Notes: a model not told the origin generated them from the letters alone. A stretch of DNA of 49,497 nucleotides from Spirochaetales bacterium (GCA_030604195.1 JAUVWI010000020.1:1-49497), one strand, 5' to 3'; counted from the stretch's first letter, positions 17,371 through 26,399 are shown. Translations and numbers: made by a program.

Positions 17371-18192
17371 GTGATTAGAGTTGTCCGAGGGATTACGTGG
17401 CTGGCAGCGCTGGCATTCTTGATTTTTGGCTGCGCATCGGCGCCCGAAGTTGTGGCGCCGCCCACCGTGGAGGTCAGCCAGTTCAACTCGACCTTTATCA
17501 CCCCACAAATCGTGAAGTTTCAGACAAAGATCGTGGTGAGGAATCGCGGCACTGCTACCTTGAATTTCGATCGGGTGGACTATGCGGTCGATCTGTTTGA
17601 TAAGGAGCTGTTTACCTCTTCGTTCGACGGAATGAACCGAACCAAGGGCAAGAAAAGCCAGACCGTGACGTTCCCCTGGCAGATCTCCATGGAAGACATC
17701 CTGGACGAATCGATTGTACTGCTCGCCGAGAACGGTCTTCGTGTCAGGTTTCGTGGGGTCGTCTATCCCGACGCGGGCCATGGCCTGAATCCGATCGCTT
17801 TTGAGGATACGTTCATCCTTCCCCTGCCCTATATCCCTGAAGTGGTATTTTCGGGCGCCGAGGGTGTCCCGTTGACCGACGGCTTCAAGGTGCGGCTGCG
17901 CGTTCACAACACCAATGATTTCCAGATCTCCGTGAACCGCATCGATTCATACCTGGAGATCAACGACGTCAAGTACCAGCTTCTCCACACGACCGAGGCC
18001 ACCGACATCCCGCCAGACGGGTCGGGCACCGTTTCGCTCCAGATGGAGAACACTACGGGAAAAAGCCTCAGCATGGTGCTCAACACCCTGACGTCGCAAA
18101 ACCCCGAGTTCCAGGTCAGCGGCACCATCGAGTGCCGGAGTCCGTACGGGTGGGTCATAATTCCATTCACGACGGATAAACAACGCCAATAG
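17371..18192 (+). CDS. LEA14-like (LEA type 2) lipoprotein
   Basis: A 273-residue predicted lipoprotein. The N-terminus has two arginines, a hydrophobic core and Cys21 after LIFG, a relaxed lipobox of the kind spirochaetes accept. Two WHy/LEA_2-type beta-sandwich units follow: VEVSQFNSTFITPQIVKFQT (31-50) with VRNRGTATLNFDRVDYAV, then KVRLRVHNTNDFQISVNRID later with YLEINDVKYQL. LEA14-like proteins are linked to desiccation and osmotic stress, but the bacterial role is not settled. The start is the GTG at 17371, six bases after AGGAGG. Codon use is visibly richer in G/C third positions than the flanking genes, so it may be a transferred gene. It is a single-gene unit. Confidence 0.72.
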   Translation: MIRVVRGITWLAALAFLIFGCASAPEVVAPPTVEVSQFNSTFITPQIVKFQTKIVVRNRGTATLNFDRVDYAVDLFDKELFTSSFDGMNRTKGKKSQTVTFPWQISMEDILDESIVLLAENGLRVRFRGVVYPDAGHGLNPIAFEDTFILPLPYIPEVVFSGAEGVPLTDGFKVRLRVHNTNDFQISVNRIDSYLEINDVKYQLLHTTEATDIPPDGSGTVSLQMENTTGKSLSMVLNTLTSQNPEFQVSGTIECRSPYGWVIIPFTTDKQRQ

Positions 18193-18323
18193 CCCAAAGA
18201 ACGATGACGGGGATCTCTTCTTGCGTCGTGATCAGGAACTGAGTAACGTAAATACCTTCCCAGCGCAATAGTTAACTGCTCGCTTCAATGTTTATTCCCC
18301 GGCTCTGCCGTTCTTTTAGCTGC

Positions 18324-19670
18324 TTATTCCCGGCGGGATTTGAGGTTTATATAAATCGAGAATACAGTCTCTTCATTTGACTTAACCTCAATTTCCCAGC
18401 CATGGGAATTTATGATCGAGCGTACCGTGGCCAGGCCAAGGCCGAAACCCTCTTCCCGGCGGGAGTTGCTCCCCCGGAAGAAGGGCTCAAATATATAGCC
18501 TATATCTTCCGCGGATATGCCACTGCCGCTGTTAATGATGGCTATGCAGACCCTGTCATCGGAAATTTCCGTTTCCAGGCGGATAGCCCCTTTTTTATCA
18601 GAGTACCTGATGGCATTGTTGATCAGATTTTCCAGAGCGCGGGTTACCAGCCCGGGATCCATGTTCACCGTTAGGGTCTCAGGTATATCTACACTGTACT
18701 TAAAGTCGCAGCCCAGCACCCCGGCATCCTGCCTGTAGCGCTTTCCCAGGTCATCGAGAAAGTCCTTTAAGGCAACCTGCCTGTGAGTGGCCTGCCAATC
18801 CCCCGTTTCCAGCTTTATCAATTCTATCAGGTGGCTGATTCTTTCTTCCAGCAGGTGCGATTTTCCCTTGATTATACTGAGGTACTTCTCAAGCTTCTCG
18901 GGACTATCAGCATAACCATCCTGAATGGCGCCGGTGTATCCCTCAATAAGGGCTAATGGTGTTTTAAGATCATGAGAGACACCCATTAAAAAACGCGCTC
19001 TGCGGGCATATTCCTCTCTGAGCTTGAGGCGCATTTCCTCAAATGAGCGGGTCAGCAGGGCAATATCATCGCTTCCTTTTGTTTTAAGCTCAAAATTCAG
19101 GTCACCCTGGGCTATTCGCCTGGTAGCGCTTTCCAGGGTTTGAATTGATCTTCTTATGCTGCGCACAATGGATATGGACATAAGGGATGAAAATAATATG
19201 AGCATCAGGGGAATAGAAAGCATTAGATGACGGACTACTCCGAATTTGATCCACGAGCTGTGAGGAATTTTAGCGATCAACTGCCCCGGGCTGCCCGCAG
19301 CAGGATTATAGGGAAGAATCTGGAATTCAAACAGCCCCATATTTTCCTGGATATACTCATGCAGAGCAGCTGCGGATACTCTCTCATCCCTTTTAAAATT
19401 CTCTATAGTACTGAGCACAACCCGCTCGCTAGAATCGAGAATCAAAAGATCAATGGAAGGGGGAATGATCTCTTTCAGCTCCTCATTATCAAGAACGGCA
19501 ATTCCCTGCGGCAGTTCTTTCCGTATATCCCTCTGGATTTTCATGTAGTTTCTTAAAAAAGAGGTTTCACCGGGCTCTAAAAGCTGAATAAAAACAAAAA
19601 TGCTGCTCATCAATATAGGTATAACTGTAATCCCGATAACAAGCAGGACAAACTTGTGGCGCAGGTTCAT
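18324..19670 (-). CDS. Sensor histidine kinase of the export operon
   Basis: A 448-residue inner-membrane kinase. TM1 spans about 7-30, a periplasmic sensor domain 31-145, and TM2 about 148-169. HAMP follows (170-222), then the dimerisation domain with phospho-acceptor FLMGVSHDLKTPL (227-239, His233), the N box LENLINNAIRYS (346-357), a G1 box reading NSGSGI (380-385), and the G2 box GFGLGLA (408-414). In G1 the usual adenine-binding aspartate is replaced by Asn380, an unusual change. The gene begins 3 bases after the regulator's stop, and both follow the exporter genes. It presumably senses envelope state or the exported substrate. Confidence 0.92.
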   Translation of the reverse strand: MNLRHKFVLLVIGITVIPILMSSIFVFIQLLEPGETSFLRNYMKIQRDIRKELPQGIAVLDNEELKEIIPPSIDLLILDSSERVVLSTIENFKRDERVSAAALHEYIQENMGLFEFQILPYNPAAGSPGQLIAKIPHSSWIKFGVVRHLMLSIPLMLILFSSLMSISIVRSIRRSIQTLESATRRIAQGDLNFELKTKGSDDIALLTRSFEEMRLKLREEYARRARFLMGVSHDLKTPLALIEGYTGAIQDGYADSPEKLEKYLSIIKGKSHLLEERISHLIELIKLETGDWQATHRQVALKDFLDDLGKRYRQDAGVLGCDFKYSVDIPETLTVNMDPGLVTRALENLINNAIRYSDKKGAIRLETEISDDRVCIAIINSGSGISAEDIGYIFEPFFRGSNSRREEGFGLGLATVRSIINSHGWEIEVKSNEETVFSIYINLKSRRE

Positions 19671-19673
19671 CTT

Positions 19674-20387
19674 TTAAGATCCTTTCGCAGAAATCAAGGT
19701 TTCCGGGTTAAAGCGGTAGCCCTTGCCGTGTATGGTCTGCAGGTAGACAGGTTCTGAATAGTTCTGCTCGATCTTTTTGCGAATACGCTGTATATATACC
19801 GCTACCGTGGTCAGGTCTCCATATATATTCCCCCATACCTCCCGGTAAATAACCTCCGGGGTTAATGCCTTGCCGGAATTGACTACCAGGTACTTCAGAA
19901 CATCAAACTCTTTGCAGGACAAGGGAACACGCTTGCTGCCTTTGCGCAGCAGGCAGCCTTCCATATTAAGGCTGTAAGGCCCGAAATGGAGCAGCCCGCT
20001 TTCAGAATAGCCCGAAGGATCAGAGCGGTACCTTCTAAGAAGCGCCCTGATCCTGGCTACCAGAACTTTCGGGGCAAAGGGCTTGGTAACAAATTCATCT
20101 GCGCCTATGCCAAGGCCCAGAATAACATCTTCATCCCCTTCCCTGGCAGAAACAATAATTACCGGCACACTGCTTTTTTTTCTTAAAACCTGCAGGAACT
20201 CAAAGCCGTCTATTCCGGGAAGATTAATATCCAGCACTACCAGGTCAAGGGCATGCTCTTTGACAATCTCCAATCCCTGCTCAGCGCTTTCGCATATCTT
20301 TGTTGCCACTCCTTCTTTCTGCAGGTACATGGCTATTAGCTCCGCCATCTCCCTTTCATCTTCAATAATCAATACCTCTGCTCTCAA
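19674..20387 (-). CDS. OmpR/PhoB-family response regulator
   Basis: A 237-residue two-domain regulator. The receiver has the acidic pair ED in VLIIEDE (5-11), phospho-acceptor Asp53 in VVLDINLPG and Lys102 in VTKPFAP. The C-terminal winged helix shows LSCKEFDVLKYLV and RIRKKIE. I place the start at the TTG at 20387, nine bases after AAGGAG; an upstream in-frame TTG at 20396 touches the ribosome site and is less likely. The gene sits between the outer-membrane protein and its cognate kinase, so it probably controls the same operon. Confidence 0.92.
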   Translation of the reverse strand: MRAEVLIIEDEREMAELIAMYLQKEGVATKICESAEQGLEIVKEHALDLVVLDINLPGIDGFEFLQVLRKKSSVPVIIVSAREGDEDVILGLGIGADEFVTKPFAPKVLVARIRALLRRYRSDPSGYSESGLLHFGPYSLNMEGCLLRKGSKRVPLSCKEFDVLKYLVVNSGKALTPEVIYREVWGNIYGDLTTVAVYIQRIRKKIEQNYSEPVYLQTIHGKGYRFNPETLISAKGS

Positions 20388-20417
20388 CTTAAGCAACTCC
20401 TTACTTCTTTTTTATAG

Positions 20418-21734
20418 CTAAAAACTTCCGCTGCCGAAAGATACCTCAAAGGAGAGGGCCAGCATACTGCCGCCGGGGGTAAACTCATTACCCTCTTCAC
20501 CATAAGTAACCGGCACACCTAAACTGAACTTCAGCTCATCGCTTCGCTTCAACGTAATAGTGGGCTTGACCTGTCCCGAACCATCGCTCAAGTTGCCCAT
20601 CCAGAAAAGCTTTATGGAAAAATCGGAATCGAAGAGCGAGTCCCAGTTAATCGATGAAGCCGCATAATGCCTTCCCGGAAAAGCAAGATCATCCAAGCAT
20701 AACTCATCCTGGCTTAAGAAAAAAGCCACACCCTGGCTGTTATCTTTTAATATATCCGGATCTTCATAACCATACCCGTAATACATGTATTGGCCTATCA
20801 GGGTAATATTGAAATAACCAAGATCGTCCTGGTTACTATACCTAAAACCCAGGGCGCCGGAAAGGAAAATATCATCATCCCGGTCAACAACCTCAAGCCC
20901 CAGGGTATGCTCAAGGCTGATATCCACTTCCCGGACAAAGCGCTTTGGAGCCCCGTAGCTTAATGACCCCTCGCCGAAAATATCAAAATTTCCCGATGAG
21001 GTGGTCAGGGTAATCATACCAGCCTGGGGCCCCTCGTGTTTAAGGAAAGCGCCCGCTCCTATCTCTGAATTGCCCAGAACCAACTCCACCTTTGGAGCCA
21101 GCGATATCCCGGCAGGCTCATCTACATCATCAACAATCTTGTATAGATAAATATTATGGACACCAAGGGGAACATTTGTCTTTAAAGAGAGCGGCCCCTC
21201 CCGCTCCGCCTCGGGATCGCGCGGATTAATAGGGGCAGGATTGATAATATCCGCCGGACTGAAAAAATATCCCACTCCCCAGCTTACCAGATGCTTGCCG
21301 CCGCGGAAAAATACCCGGTCATTCAGGTTGAAATCCGAGAAAAGTTCGGTTACTACTATTCTATCTTCCGTGAATGGATAGGCTCCTTTTACCTTTCCGA
21401 ATACCCTGAAATCCTCATCCGGACGGGCATCGAAAAAAAGCGAGGTTTCAAGCTCAATATCCAGCTCTTCATCGTAGTCCATATTCGCCGTATTCCACCT
21501 CCACGAGGGATTCACTTTAAAGGTATATTCACCGCCAATCTCAACCCCTTCATTTGTAAGCAGGGTATCTTCCAGAGAGGGGGTTAGATCCTCTTCCCCA
21601 ACCTCGACAATCAGGTCTGATTCTCCGAATAAATCATCTTCATTAATATCGATCCCCTCATCAGCCCATAACAACAGGCTGAAAAATAGGCTGAGTAATA
21701 TCAAAATAAGCGAAAAAAGTCTTTTGAAATTCAT
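20418..21734 (-). CDS. Outer-membrane beta-barrel protein, DUF1302-like
   Basis: A 438-residue protein with a signal peptide (MNFKRLF, then a Leu/Phe-rich core ending LLLWADEG). An acidic linker (25-60) is followed by alternating amphipathic strands to the C-terminus, which ends SFEVSFGSGSF with the terminal Phe typical of barrels. VSWGVGYFFSPADIINP (150-166) is the kind of signature seen in barrels that accompany LolA-like sorting proteins (DUF1302 type); this is recognition by eye. TAGGAGG precedes the ATG. It is the outermost component of the operon, ten bases after the LolA-like gene. Confidence 0.65.
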   Translation of the reverse strand: MNFKRLFSLILILLSLFFSLLLWADEGIDINEDDLFGESDLIVEVGEEDLTPSLEDTLLTNEGVEIGGEYTFKVNPSWRWNTANMDYDEELDIELETSLFFDARPDEDFRVFGKVKGAYPFTEDRIVVTELFSDFNLNDRVFFRGGKHLVSWGVGYFFSPADIINPAPINPRDPEAEREGPLSLKTNVPLGVHNIYLYKIVDDVDEPAGISLAPKVELVLGNSEIGAGAFLKHEGPQAGMITLTTSSGNFDIFGEGSLSYGAPKRFVREVDISLEHTLGLEVVDRDDDIFLSGALGFRYSNQDDLGYFNITLIGQYMYYGYGYEDPDILKDNSQGVAFFLSQDELCLDDLAFPGRHYAASSINWDSLFDSDFSIKLFWMGNLSDGSGQVKPTITLKRSDELKFSLGVPVTYGEEGNEFTPGGSMLALSFEVSFGSGSF

Positions 21735-21743
21735 TTATGCCTC

Positions 21744-22505
21744 CTACCTGCTCACCCGTTCCACATAAGACTTGGTGAATACCGACTCGGAAATAGTATC
21801 CAGGGAAATGTCCCTGATTGAAATCTGGGTTTTCTTGCCTTCAACCAGCTCGTCGATAAATATCATCCTGGAAGGAGTATATACATTCCCTATTTTTGAA
21901 TAGTTGGGAAATAACGAGGTGCGCATAAGCCTTCCTGTCAGGCTGTAGTCTTCGGTTTTTAAAACCAGGTTAGGCTCTTTAGTAACCCAGATCTTCATAG
22001 AGGGATAGGTTACCTCATCATTGACTGCCTCCAGCTGAAGAATATATACCTCGTAACGTCCAAGTTTTCCCTCGCTGTAACCGGCAACTTCATAGTCCCC
22101 AGCCAGTGATGATTTTCTAAAATCAGAGTTCTTGGCATCCGTGTTCTGGAAGTTCTCTTTCATCGAGGTATGGGAAAACTTTCGGCTCTCAGGATCGTAA
22201 AACCAAAGGTTGTCATCTATGCGCAAATATCCCTGCCCCTTCTGCACATCCGGTTCTATGATCAACATCAGGAACTTATCTTCCCCATCCCGCCGGAACT
22301 GCTGCACTACCCGCTTCTCGATCCCCTCTTCCGGGTCCTCGCTGACCATGGTCATTACCGCGGTAAAATCCTTATTCTGAAATGTTTTCAGCTCATCAAT
22401 TGTCTCCAACAGTTTTTGAGTGTCCAAAGATTCCGCGTTCAGACTTATCACTCCCACTGTGAAGAGCAGTGCCAGGTAAAATAGTATTCTTTTTAATGCT
22501 TTCAT
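21744..22505 (-). CDS. LolA-like outer-membrane lipoprotein-sorting protein
   Basis: A 253-residue periplasmic protein with a signal peptide ending around LNAES (20-25). The mature part begins LDTQKLLETIDELKTFQNKDF and has the LolA-like strands KFLMLIIEPDVQKGQGYLRIDDNLWFYDP (104-ish), then YEVYILQLEA and VTKEPNLVLKTEDYSLTGRL. These are the pattern of the LolA-like family that binds acyl chains in a half-barrel. It would carry a lipid or lipoprotein between the ABC permeases and the barrel protein. AAGGAG lies seven bases before the ATG. Confidence 0.8.
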   Translation of the reverse strand: MKALKRILFYLALLFTVGVISLNAESLDTQKLLETIDELKTFQNKDFTAVMTMVSEDPEEGIEKRVVQQFRRDGEDKFLMLIIEPDVQKGQGYLRIDDNLWFYDPESRKFSHTSMKENFQNTDAKNSDFRKSSLAGDYEVAGYSEGKLGRYEVYILQLEAVNDEVTYPSMKIWVTKEPNLVLKTEDYSLTGRLMRTSLFPNYSKIGNVYTPSRMIFIDELVEGKKTQISIRDISLDTISESVFTKSYVERVSR

Positions 22506-22527
22506 TTTTTTCTCCTTATCAATGTTG

Positions 22528-23886
22528 TCAATATTGGGTTCTTAAGGCATGGGCCGGATCCACCTGAGAAGCCTTTTTGGCCGGCAGCCAGGCGGCAAAC
22601 AGGCTCAGCACACCCACTATCAGAATATTCAAAGCCATGCTCCCCGGAATTACTCTGAAGCTCAAATGCCCCTCATTCAGAAAGAGCTTGAAGATCGATA
22701 TGGCCTCCAGGGGGATAGCTGAAGCAATAATCATTACTATTCCGGCGCCTGCAACCCCGCATAGCGCGCCACCCAGGGCAATAAAAAGGGCCTCTGACAG
22801 GAAGATATTACGCACACTGCCCCGCTGCATGCCCAGGGCCCGCATGGTTCCGATTTCCCTGGTACGCTCCAGCATGATCATTCTGAAGGTATTGGTTATT
22901 CCCACCATGGTGATCACGAGCAGTAGAATAAAGACCACCAGGCCGATGGTATTGATCAGCTCAACCAAAGACATTGCATGTTCCATCAGGTCATTAAGCG
23001 TGGTCAGGGAGTACTTTGTGCCCTCCCACGATTCATCACCATTTCCATTAGCGCCGGAACCTAACAGGAGAGCGCCGAATAGCTTGCCCATTCCGCCCCC
23101 TGGCGGGCCGCCGCCGCTGCTGCCCTGGGCAAGCTCGCCGCGCGGCTCTGTGACCGCACTCAGGCTTAAGTCTCTGTGGATCATCCGGGCTGCAGCTTCC
23201 ATTGTTTCCATGTCTTTCAGGTAGATATGGAAAAGCTGGTATTGACCTGGTGAAAGACCCAGGAGTGAGTTCAGGTATTCCAGGTTTGCATAGGCGGCAG
23301 AGAAACCGAAGCTTCCCTGATCATCTATAATGCCGGCAAGCACAAATTCACCCACATTCTGCTGCCCGGTAACAGTTGAAAGGCGGGCCAGCAGAGTCTC
23401 TCCCACCTGAACACCCAGTTTGTCTGCTGTTGAAGAGGGAAGGATCAGCGCCCTGGCATCGCTGCAGTTCTCCAGGGAACCCTCTAAAAGCTCAAGATTT
23501 TCCAGCTCTTTTTCCCGCTGCCAGTTGACCCCGTCAATACGGGCTATCTGCTCCTTCGAGCCGAAAATCAGGGAGGCCATACTCCTGGAACGTTTATTAA
23601 CCTGCTCTACTTCCAGAGCCGGATTTTTCAGGATCTCATTGAGCAGGGAATCATCTCTGATCAGGCTCACAGTTCTACCCGAATCGGTAAGCTCCTGGCC
23701 GCTGATATAGATATGGCCGCCGAAAGAGCTGGAGAAGTTGTTTTTTATATTATCCGCCAGCCCGGCGGTAAAACCATTCAGCAGGGTAATGATCAATATG
23801 CCGAAAGCTATGGCTCCACCTAAGAGCAGGCTCCGTTTTTTCTGTCTGTTCATATTCCTGAAGGCTATTCTTAACAAGTTCAGCAT
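22528..23886 (-). CDS. ABC exporter permease, MacB/LolC-type (FtsX domain), first of two
   Basis: A 452-residue permease with one N-terminal membrane helix, a periplasmic MacB-type domain and three C-terminal helices. The FtsX coupling motif is TREIGTMRALGMQRGSVR (345-362 approx.). An unusual Gly-rich insert (QGSSGGGPPGGGMGKLFG, about residues 255-272) sits late in the periplasmic domain and looks flexible. It moves lipids or lipoproteins rather than import substrates, by family. TAGGAGG lies before the ATG, 18 bases after the partner permease stop. Confidence 0.88.
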   Translation of the reverse strand: MLNLLRIAFRNMNRQKKRSLLLGGAIAFGILIITLLNGFTAGLADNIKNNFSSSFGGHIYISGQELTDSGRTVSLIRDDSLLNEILKNPALEVEQVNKRSRSMASLIFGSKEQIARIDGVNWQREKELENLELLEGSLENCSDARALILPSSTADKLGVQVGETLLARLSTVTGQQNVGEFVLAGIIDDQGSFGFSAAYANLEYLNSLLGLSPGQYQLFHIYLKDMETMEAAARMIHRDLSLSAVTEPRGELAQGSSGGGPPGGGMGKLFGALLLGSGANGNGDESWEGTKYSLTTLNDLMEHAMSLVELINTIGLVVFILLLVITMVGITNTFRMIMLERTREIGTMRALGMQRGSVRNIFLSEALFIALGGALCGVAGAGIVMIIASAIPLEAISIFKLFLNEGHLSFRVIPGSMALNILIVGVLSLFAAWLPAKKASQVDPAHALRTQY

Positions 23887-23904
23887 TTATATCCTCCTAA
23901 AATC

Positions 23905-25404
23905 CTACGCACTCTGCATTGCCGTTACCGGCTTCACCTTAAGGGCTATTGAAACCGGGTAAAGACTGGCTGCTATTGCCATTGTGAATACCACTACCAG
24001 CGATACGCCCAGCGCCTGTAAAGAGAGCACCGGGTGCAGCACCTGGCCGCCAAAGATTACTTCAAAGTAAAAATTCGGCGCCTGGATGCCGGACAGGTAA
24101 AGAAATCCCAGCGCACCTACCCCCAGCAAAATTCCCATAAGACCGAAGATTCCGGAGATCATGACCGTTTCCATGAGTATCATCCTGCGCACAAAGCCCT
24201 TCTGGGCGCCGATGGCCCTCATGGTGCCTATTTCAGGAATACGCTCAGTAACAGAAATAACCAGGGTATTCATAATAATAATTACCGCCACCACCGCAAT
24301 TATCAGGATAAGAATATTGAAGACATTCTTGATGCTGTAGGCCATCTCTGCTGCCATACCGGCAAAGGAAAGCCAGTCTGAAACCTCGGCATCAATTTCC
24401 CGGTCTGATAAAAAGCTGTTGATATCACCAGTTACTCCGGCAATATGGCCGGGATCATTAAGCTTTACCAGCAGAAAATGCCAGGCCCCCGAATCGGTCT
24501 GTAAAAACTGCTTCCTTTCATCCTGGCTGCCGAATAATCCGCTCATGGCATCAGGCGACAGATCTTTGCCGGTGGCAGTAACCTCTTCAATCAACAATGT
24601 TTCAGCGGTATCCCCGGGGCTATCACCAAAAAGGTCTTTCTCGCTAAAATCCCCCAGCAGGCTCTGCTCCCTTTCATCCAGCTCTATTTCCGCCTCAGGT
24701 GTCAGGGTCAGACCCTCTAAAATGCGCAGGTTATTAATATCAACCATGGAAACCCTGTCTAACTGCGGATTGGACTGTTTGAAACGAAAAATACCGCGTA
24801 CCGTAAGTTCCCGAATTTTCATACCGCTGCTTGAATTGATCCCGGTAAGCAGGACCTTGTCTCCGGGCTCAAGGCTTCTGCCAGTGGTTTCCTCAAATTG
24901 GTTTTTACCAACTTCTGAAAGCAGAATACCCTCCTCACCCGGCTTTAAAAAATCTCCTGCCAGCAAATCGAGGTTCTCCGGAAACATATTCCGGTAAGGA
25001 TCAGCATCTATACCGAAGAGCAGCACCATTTCCCGGCCCTCAATTTCTTCGGCCGACATTATGGCCCGGCTTGCGGTTTGCGGATTTACAGATTCTATTT
25101 CAGCATGTGATGAGCAGTATTCGAATATCGAAGTGTATTCAGGGATCCTTGGTAAGGGATCATTCATACTGGTCATATCCTGCCTGCCGAACAGGGTGAG
25201 CTGTTCATTTGTTGATGCGCTCAAAATTATGTGGCCGGTATAATTGCTCCAGTAGGCCCGCTTTATACCTGCGGTTGCCGTATCCATCATGGAGTTGCCG
25301 ATTATCAATATGGAAATCCCCATGGTAATAATAATGCCGATAATCAGGGTTTTAGCCCTGTGCTCCCGCAGATTGCGGAAAGCTATCTTAATCAGCACCC
25401 TCAT
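23905..25404 (-). CDS. ABC exporter permease, MacB/LolE-type (FtsX domain), second of two
   Basis: A 499-residue permease with the same layout as its partner: an N-terminal helix (GIIITMGISILIIGNSM, 23-39), a large periplasmic domain and three C-terminal helices. The coupling motif is IPEIGTMRAIGAQKGFVRRM. Its ATG overlaps the ATPase stop in an ATGA quartet, so translation is coupled. Having two different permeases means a heteromeric pair as in LolCE rather than a MacB homodimer. GGAGG precedes the ATG. Confidence 0.88.
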   Translation of the reverse strand: MRVLIKIAFRNLREHRAKTLIIGIIITMGISILIIGNSMMDTATAGIKRAYWSNYTGHIILSASTNEQLTLFGRQDMTSMNDPLPRIPEYTSIFEYCSSHAEIESVNPQTASRAIMSAEEIEGREMVLLFGIDADPYRNMFPENLDLLAGDFLKPGEEGILLSEVGKNQFEETTGRSLEPGDKVLLTGINSSSGMKIRELTVRGIFRFKQSNPQLDRVSMVDINNLRILEGLTLTPEAEIELDEREQSLLGDFSEKDLFGDSPGDTAETLLIEEVTATGKDLSPDAMSGLFGSQDERKQFLQTDSGAWHFLLVKLNDPGHIAGVTGDINSFLSDREIDAEVSDWLSFAGMAAEMAYSIKNVFNILILIIAVVAVIIIMNTLVISVTERIPEIGTMRAIGAQKGFVRRMILMETVMISGIFGLMGILLGVGALGFLYLSGIQAPNFYFEVIFGGQVLHPVLSLQALGVSLVVVFTMAIAASLYPVSIALKVKPVTAMQSA

Positions 25405-26171
25405 TTGGTCCTCCCGTTTGCAGATGACGGGGCTGCTGACGAGAGTGGGGAAGTCGGCCGAGCCGCTGCCGGCCGGCGTGAATTGACCCTCAAGTTCTCT
25501 GCCACCACTCCGTCATGCAGGCGGATTACATGATCCGCTATATCAACAATTGCCTGATCATGGGTGGCAAATATAAAGGTGGTCTCAAGCTCGGCATTCA
25601 TCTTCTTCATCAGTTCGATAATGTTCTCGCCGGTCCTGGAGTCGAGATTGGCCGTGGGCTCATCCGCCAGCACTATCCCGGGTTTGGTTACCAGAGCCCT
25701 GGCAACGGCCACCCGCTGCCTTTGCCCGCCTGAAAGCTCATTGGGCTTGTGTTTCCGCCACTCCTGCAATCCCACAGCCTCTATCAGGTAATCGATCCAC
25801 TCCAGCTTTTTAGTTTTACTCATTGTCTCTCTATCCAGAAGCAGGGGGAATTCGATATTTTCAAACACATTGAGCACGGGCACTAAATTGAAGGATTGAA
25901 ATATAAAACCGATAACCCGGTGTCTTAACCCGGTAATTTCCCGGTCACTTAAGGCGGAGGTTACGGTGCCTTGAATTTTTACGCTTCCCTCAGTGGGGGT
26001 ATCTATACAGCCGATCATATTGAGGATAGTCGACTTGCCTGATCCTGACGGCCCGGCAATAGAGATAAAATCACCCTTTTCAATATCAAAGGTGACCCCT
26101 TTAACGGCCTGCACTTCGGTTTTTCCCAGGGGATAGGTTTTCTTTACTTCCGTCAACTGCACAATTGCCAT
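25401..26171 (-). CDS. ABC exporter ATPase, LolD/MacB-type
   Basis: A 256-residue ATPase, first gene of the export operon. Walker A is GPSGSGKST (40-48), the Q loop FQSFNLVP, the signature LSGGQRQRVAVARAL (146-160), Walker B IVLADEPTANLDS and the switch histidine ATHDQ. The TANLDSRTG block is typical of the LolD/MacB group. A Pro/Ser/Ala-rich tail of about 28 residues at the C-terminus appears disordered and is not part of the fold. GGAG stands before the ATG. Confidence 0.93.
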   Translation of the reverse strand: MAIVQLTEVKKTYPLGKTEVQAVKGVTFDIEKGDFISIAGPSGSGKSTILNMIGCIDTPTEGSVKIQGTVTSALSDREITGLRHRVIGFIFQSFNLVPVLNVFENIEFPLLLDRETMSKTKKLEWIDYLIEAVGLQEWRKHKPNELSGGQRQRVAVARALVTKPGIVLADEPTANLDSRTGENIIELMKKMNAELETTFIFATHDQAIVDIADHVIRLHDGVVAENLRVNSRRPAAARPTSPLSSAAPSSANGRTK

Positions 26172-26203
26172 AATGCTCTCCTCTTCAATTCATCTTTTAT
26201 TCT

Positions 26204-26232
26204 TAGATAGTAGACATACCGGGGGAGGTAAA
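26204..26232 (-). promoter_or_regulatory. Weak candidate promoter of the export operon
   Basis: On the minus strand TTTACC (26227-26232) and TATCTA (26204-26209) are 17 bases apart, with about 30 bases from the predicted start point to the ATPase ATG. Both boxes deviate from consensus, as would suit a promoter activated by the operon's own response regulator. The remainder of the 26172-26399 gap shows no other clear element. Confidence 0.33.
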
Positions 26233-26399
26233 CCATATACATGAGATAAAGAAAATATAATTTTTTGTTATGTATAATTGGGAAGGCGCGCTCAATAACC
26301 AGGGCCGCAGCCGGCATCCGTAACAGCCGGGGTTATTTCCTCAAATGCCTCCATATCCTGTCAATGGACAGTGTCACTGATACGGCGCACCCTTCTTCT

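Noticed and set aside
16972-17907. 311-residue open frame on the minus strand
   Set aside because: Most of it runs antisense to the LEA14-like gene, whose lipoprotein signal, ribosome site and promoter are clear. Only the part below 17203 is unexplained, and it is listed as a remnant.
22577-23224. 215-residue open frame on the plus strand
   Set aside because: It is the reverse-strand shadow of the FtsX-type permease. Its content is Ile/Ser/Pro/Arg-rich without a ribosome site.
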